A stretch of DNA of 64,000 nucleotides from Variovorax brevis (GTDB lineage: Bacteria; Pseudomonadota; Gammaproteobacteria; Burkholderiales; Burkholderiaceae_C): the NCBI RefSeq assembly GCF_030317105.1, contig NZ_JASZYG010000003.1, forward strand, positions 62,001 through 126,000, read 5' to 3'. Below the pieces are notes generated by a model that saw only the letters and a list, made by a program, of their open reading frames with translations, made no database searches and was not told where the DNA came from. Made by a program: the position numbers and the translations under genes. Positions 62,119 through 64,000 of the stretch are shown piece by piece. The first letter of the stretch is position 1. Every line of letters begins with the position of its first letter.

Positions 62119-62961
62119 ATGAAGATCAGACCCATCACGCCCTCGTTGGGGGCGGAAGTCTCGGACATCCACGTCGGCGAGGCCTCGCGCGACCCCGGGC
62201 GTTTCGCGCAGATCCGCGCCGCGCTGCTCAAGCACAAGGTGCTTTTCTTTCGGGGACAGGACATCACGCGTGCCGAGCACGTCGCCTTTGCGCGCTGCCT
62301 GGGCGAGCTCGAAGATCACCCCGTGGTCGGCAGCGACCCCGAGCACCCGGGCCTGGTCCGCATCTACCGCAGCGACAACAAGCACAGCTACGAGAACACC
62401 TACCACTGCGACGGGCTGTGGCGCTCCAGCCCCGCGATGGGCGCCGTGCTGCGCTGCATCGAATGCCCCGAAATCGGCGGCGACACCATCTGGGTCAACA
62501 TGGTGCAGGCGCACGACGAGTTGCCGGACGAGATCAAGCAAAAGATCGCGAATCTGCGCGCCAAGGCCAGCATCGAGCATTCCTTCGGCGCCGTCATGAC
62601 GCCCGAGGCCCGCCTCAAACTGGGCCAGGACCATCCGCCGGTGGAACACCCGGTCGTACGCACGCACCCGGAGACGGGCGAGAAGGTGCTCTATGTCGGC
62701 AGCTTCACCACGCACTTCGCGAACTACAGCACGCCCGAGAACGTACGGCATGGCATCGACAAGACGCCGGGCGCGGCGCTGCTGCTGAACTACCTGGTCA
62801 GCCGGGCCACCATTCCCGAGTACCAGGTGCGCTGGTCCTGGCAGCCCGGCGACGTGGTCGTCTGGGACAACCGCAGCACGCAGCACTACGCGCTGAACGA
62901 CTACTGGCCCGCGCCGCGCAAGATGGAACGCGCCGGCATCGTCGGCGACGTGCCGTACTGA
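62119..62961 (+). CDS. TauD/TfdA-family 2-oxoglutarate dioxygenase
   Basis: A 280-residue Fe(II)/2-oxoglutarate dioxygenase. The metal triad is His96 and Asp98 (YHCDG) plus His256 (STQHYA); Arg267 or Arg271 in PRKMERAG would bind 2-oxoglutarate. TauD/TfdA enzymes oxidise or cleave taurine, aryloxyacetates and similar compounds. The substrate is unknown. It lies 35 bases after the Bug gene and 50 before the BKACE gene. Confidence 0.92.
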   Translation: MKIRPITPSLGAEVSDIHVGEASRDPGRFAQIRAALLKHKVLFFRGQDITRAEHVAFARCLGELEDHPVVGSDPEHPGLVRIYRSDNKHSYENTYHCDGLWRSSPAMGAVLRCIECPEIGGDTIWVNMVQAHDELPDEIKQKIANLRAKASIEHSFGAVMTPEARLKLGQDHPPVEHPVVRTHPETGEKVLYVGSFTTHFANYSTPENVRHGIDKTPGAALLLNYLVSRATIPEYQVRWSWQPGDVVVWDNRSTQHYALNDYWPAPRKMERAGIVGDVPY

Positions 62962-63011
62962 GTGGCGCCACCGACTTCGACACCCGCATTGCAATCTGGA
63001 GACGCAACGAC

Positions 63012-64000
63012 ATGAACTTCCTCGACGGCCACCTGTTCCCGGAAAACCAGCAGCCGCTGATCATCACCGCCGCCCCTTACGCGCCGGGCTGGCTTCCTTC
63101 GGACTTCCCGGAAGAGATTCCGGTCACGATGGAGCAGCAGATCCAGAAGGCGGTGGACTGCTACAACGCGGGCGCGACCGTGCTGCACCTGCATGTGCGC
63201 GAACTCGACGGCAAGGGCAGCAAGCGGCTGTCGAAGTTCAACGAACTGATCGCCGGCGTGCGCAAAGCGGTGCCCGAAATGATCATCCAGGTCGGGGGCT
63301 CGATCTCGTTCGCGCCCGAGAGCGAAGGCGCGGCTGCCAAGTGGCTGAGCGACGACACGCGCCACATGCTCGCGGAACTCGAGCCGACACCCGACCAGGT
63401 CACGGTGACCGTCAACACCTCGCAGATGAACGTGACGGAGCATGCCGAGCTGGCAGATTTCAAGGGCACGTCGCGCGAGATCCCGGCCATCTTCGAGGCC
63501 TACAAGGAAATGACCGTTCCGGCACAACCCGGCTGGGTCGAGGAGCACATCCGCCGCCTCAGCAAGGCCGGCATCCAGAGTGCCTTCCAGTGCTACAACA
63601 TCAACAGCTTCGAGTCGGTCGAGAGGCTGATGCGCCGCGGTGTCTACAAGGGCCCGCTGGTGATGAACTGGGTGGCGATCAGCGGCGGCATGGACGCGCC
63701 CAACATCTACAACCTGGCCAACTTCGTGCGCGCCGTGCCCGACGGCGCCGTGCTCACGGTGGAAAGCTCGGTGCGCAACGTGCTGCCCGTGAACATGATG
63801 GGCATCGCCATGGGCCTGCATGTGCGCTGCGGCACCGAGGACGTGCTCTGGAACCAGACGCGCTCGGCCAAGATCGGCACCGTGGCGCAGATTGAGCAGC
63901 TGGTGCGCATCTCGCACGAGTTCGGCCGCCCGATCGCGACGGCGCAGGAGGCGCGCGAGATCTCGAAGATCGGTGTCTTCTACGACACGGCGGAAGAATC
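63012..64000 (+). CDS. BKACE (DUF849) beta-keto acid cleavage enzyme, cut by window edge
   Basis: A frame of at least 329 codons running off the right edge. It starts MNFLDGHLFP with a GGAG site upstream. The family marks are LHLHVRELDG (zinc His59 and His61) and QVGGSISF. BKACE enzymes join a beta-keto acid with acetyl-CoA and give acetoacetate and an acyl-CoA. The family is usually a little over 300 residues, so most of the protein is present. It follows the Bug and TauD genes in an apparent operon. Confidence 0.9.
   Translation, partial: MNFLDGHLFPENQQPLIITAAPYAPGWLPSDFPEEIPVTMEQQIQKAVDCYNAGATVLHLHVRELDGKGSKRLSKFNELIAGVRKAVPEMIIQVGGSISFAPESEGAAAKWLSDDTRHMLAELEPTPDQVTVTVNTSQMNVTEHAELADFKGTSREIPAIFEAYKEMTVPAQPGWVEEHIRRLSKAGIQSAFQCYNINSFESVERLMRRGVYKGPLVMNWVAISGGMDAPNIYNLANFVRAVPDGAVLTVESSVRNVLPVNMMGIAMGLHVRCGTEDVLWNQTRSAKIGTVAQIEQLVRISHEFGRPIATAQEAREISKIGVFYDTAEE

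Overview
The window is about 66% G+C, densely coded, and reads as a chromosomal accessory region of a betaproteobacterium in the Burkholderiales, most like Variovorax or another Comamonadaceae. The reasons are three solitary Bug/TctC-type periplasmic binding proteins, a DUF4148 secreted protein, an R. palustris-style bad/ali cyclohexanecarboxylate cluster and five LysR regulators, each beside a small catabolic operon. I see no rRNA, tRNA, CRISPR array, insertion sequence or prophage gene. The genus is inferred from gene content only.

Layout. 1-6.5 kb: stress and signalling genes (two GNAT acetyltransferases, a collagen-like lipoprotein, a soluble histidine kinase, a GAF protein, and a class III cyclase fused to an alpha/beta hydrolase facing a DUF2652 protein). 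6.7-13.7 kb: a leftward run of DUF1275, DoxX, amidohydrolase, XapX, isochorismatase-like hydrolase, two alpha/beta hydrolases and a 3-hydroxyacyl-CoA dehydrogenase-like enzyme. 14-17.1 kb: a DUF4148 protein and a regulator-kinase-regulator signalling module. 17.2-22.2 kb: a frameshifted MgtC gene and a three-gene EmrB/HlyD/NodT efflux operon with a structured leader.

22.6-33.2 kb: a catabolic island with an aromatic-acid MFS carrier, class II aldolase, LysR, benzoylformate decarboxylase, a helix-turn-helix/citrate-synthase fusion, 2-hydroxyacid dehydrogenase, FAH-family hydrolase, a frameshifted SDR and a Bug protein. Its two rightward arms share a bipartite promoter element, GAAA-N2-GCAATTTC-N16-TTCGATACTG. 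33.3-40.8 kb: a zincin peptidase, then a GAF, VOC, hydrolase, ABC transporter and flavin monooxygenase operon facing a LysR.

40.8-49.1 kb: cyclohexanecarboxylate beta-oxidation, badR // badH-badI-aliB-aliA-Bug-badK, with an AlkB hydroxylase at the end of the same leftward run. This suggests side-chain oxidation of alkylcyclohexanes feeding the ring pathway. 49.1-53.5 kb: LysR facing a class I glutamine amidotransferase-like hydrolase, a DUF2817 peptidase and an MHS-type carrier. 53.5-59.9 kb: an acyl-CoA ligase, alkylsulfatase and GMC alcohol dehydrogenase operon with its LysR, a plausible alkyl-sulfate surfactant route. 59.9-64 kb: an unrecognised membrane protein, then Bug, TauD-like dioxygenase and BKACE (DUF849), the last cut by the window edge.

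Most catabolic operons pair an importer or binding protein with oxidation, activation and cleavage enzymes. Two genes (mgtC-like and the SDR) are each broken by one missing base in a short homopolymer, which points to either sequencing error or recent decay.
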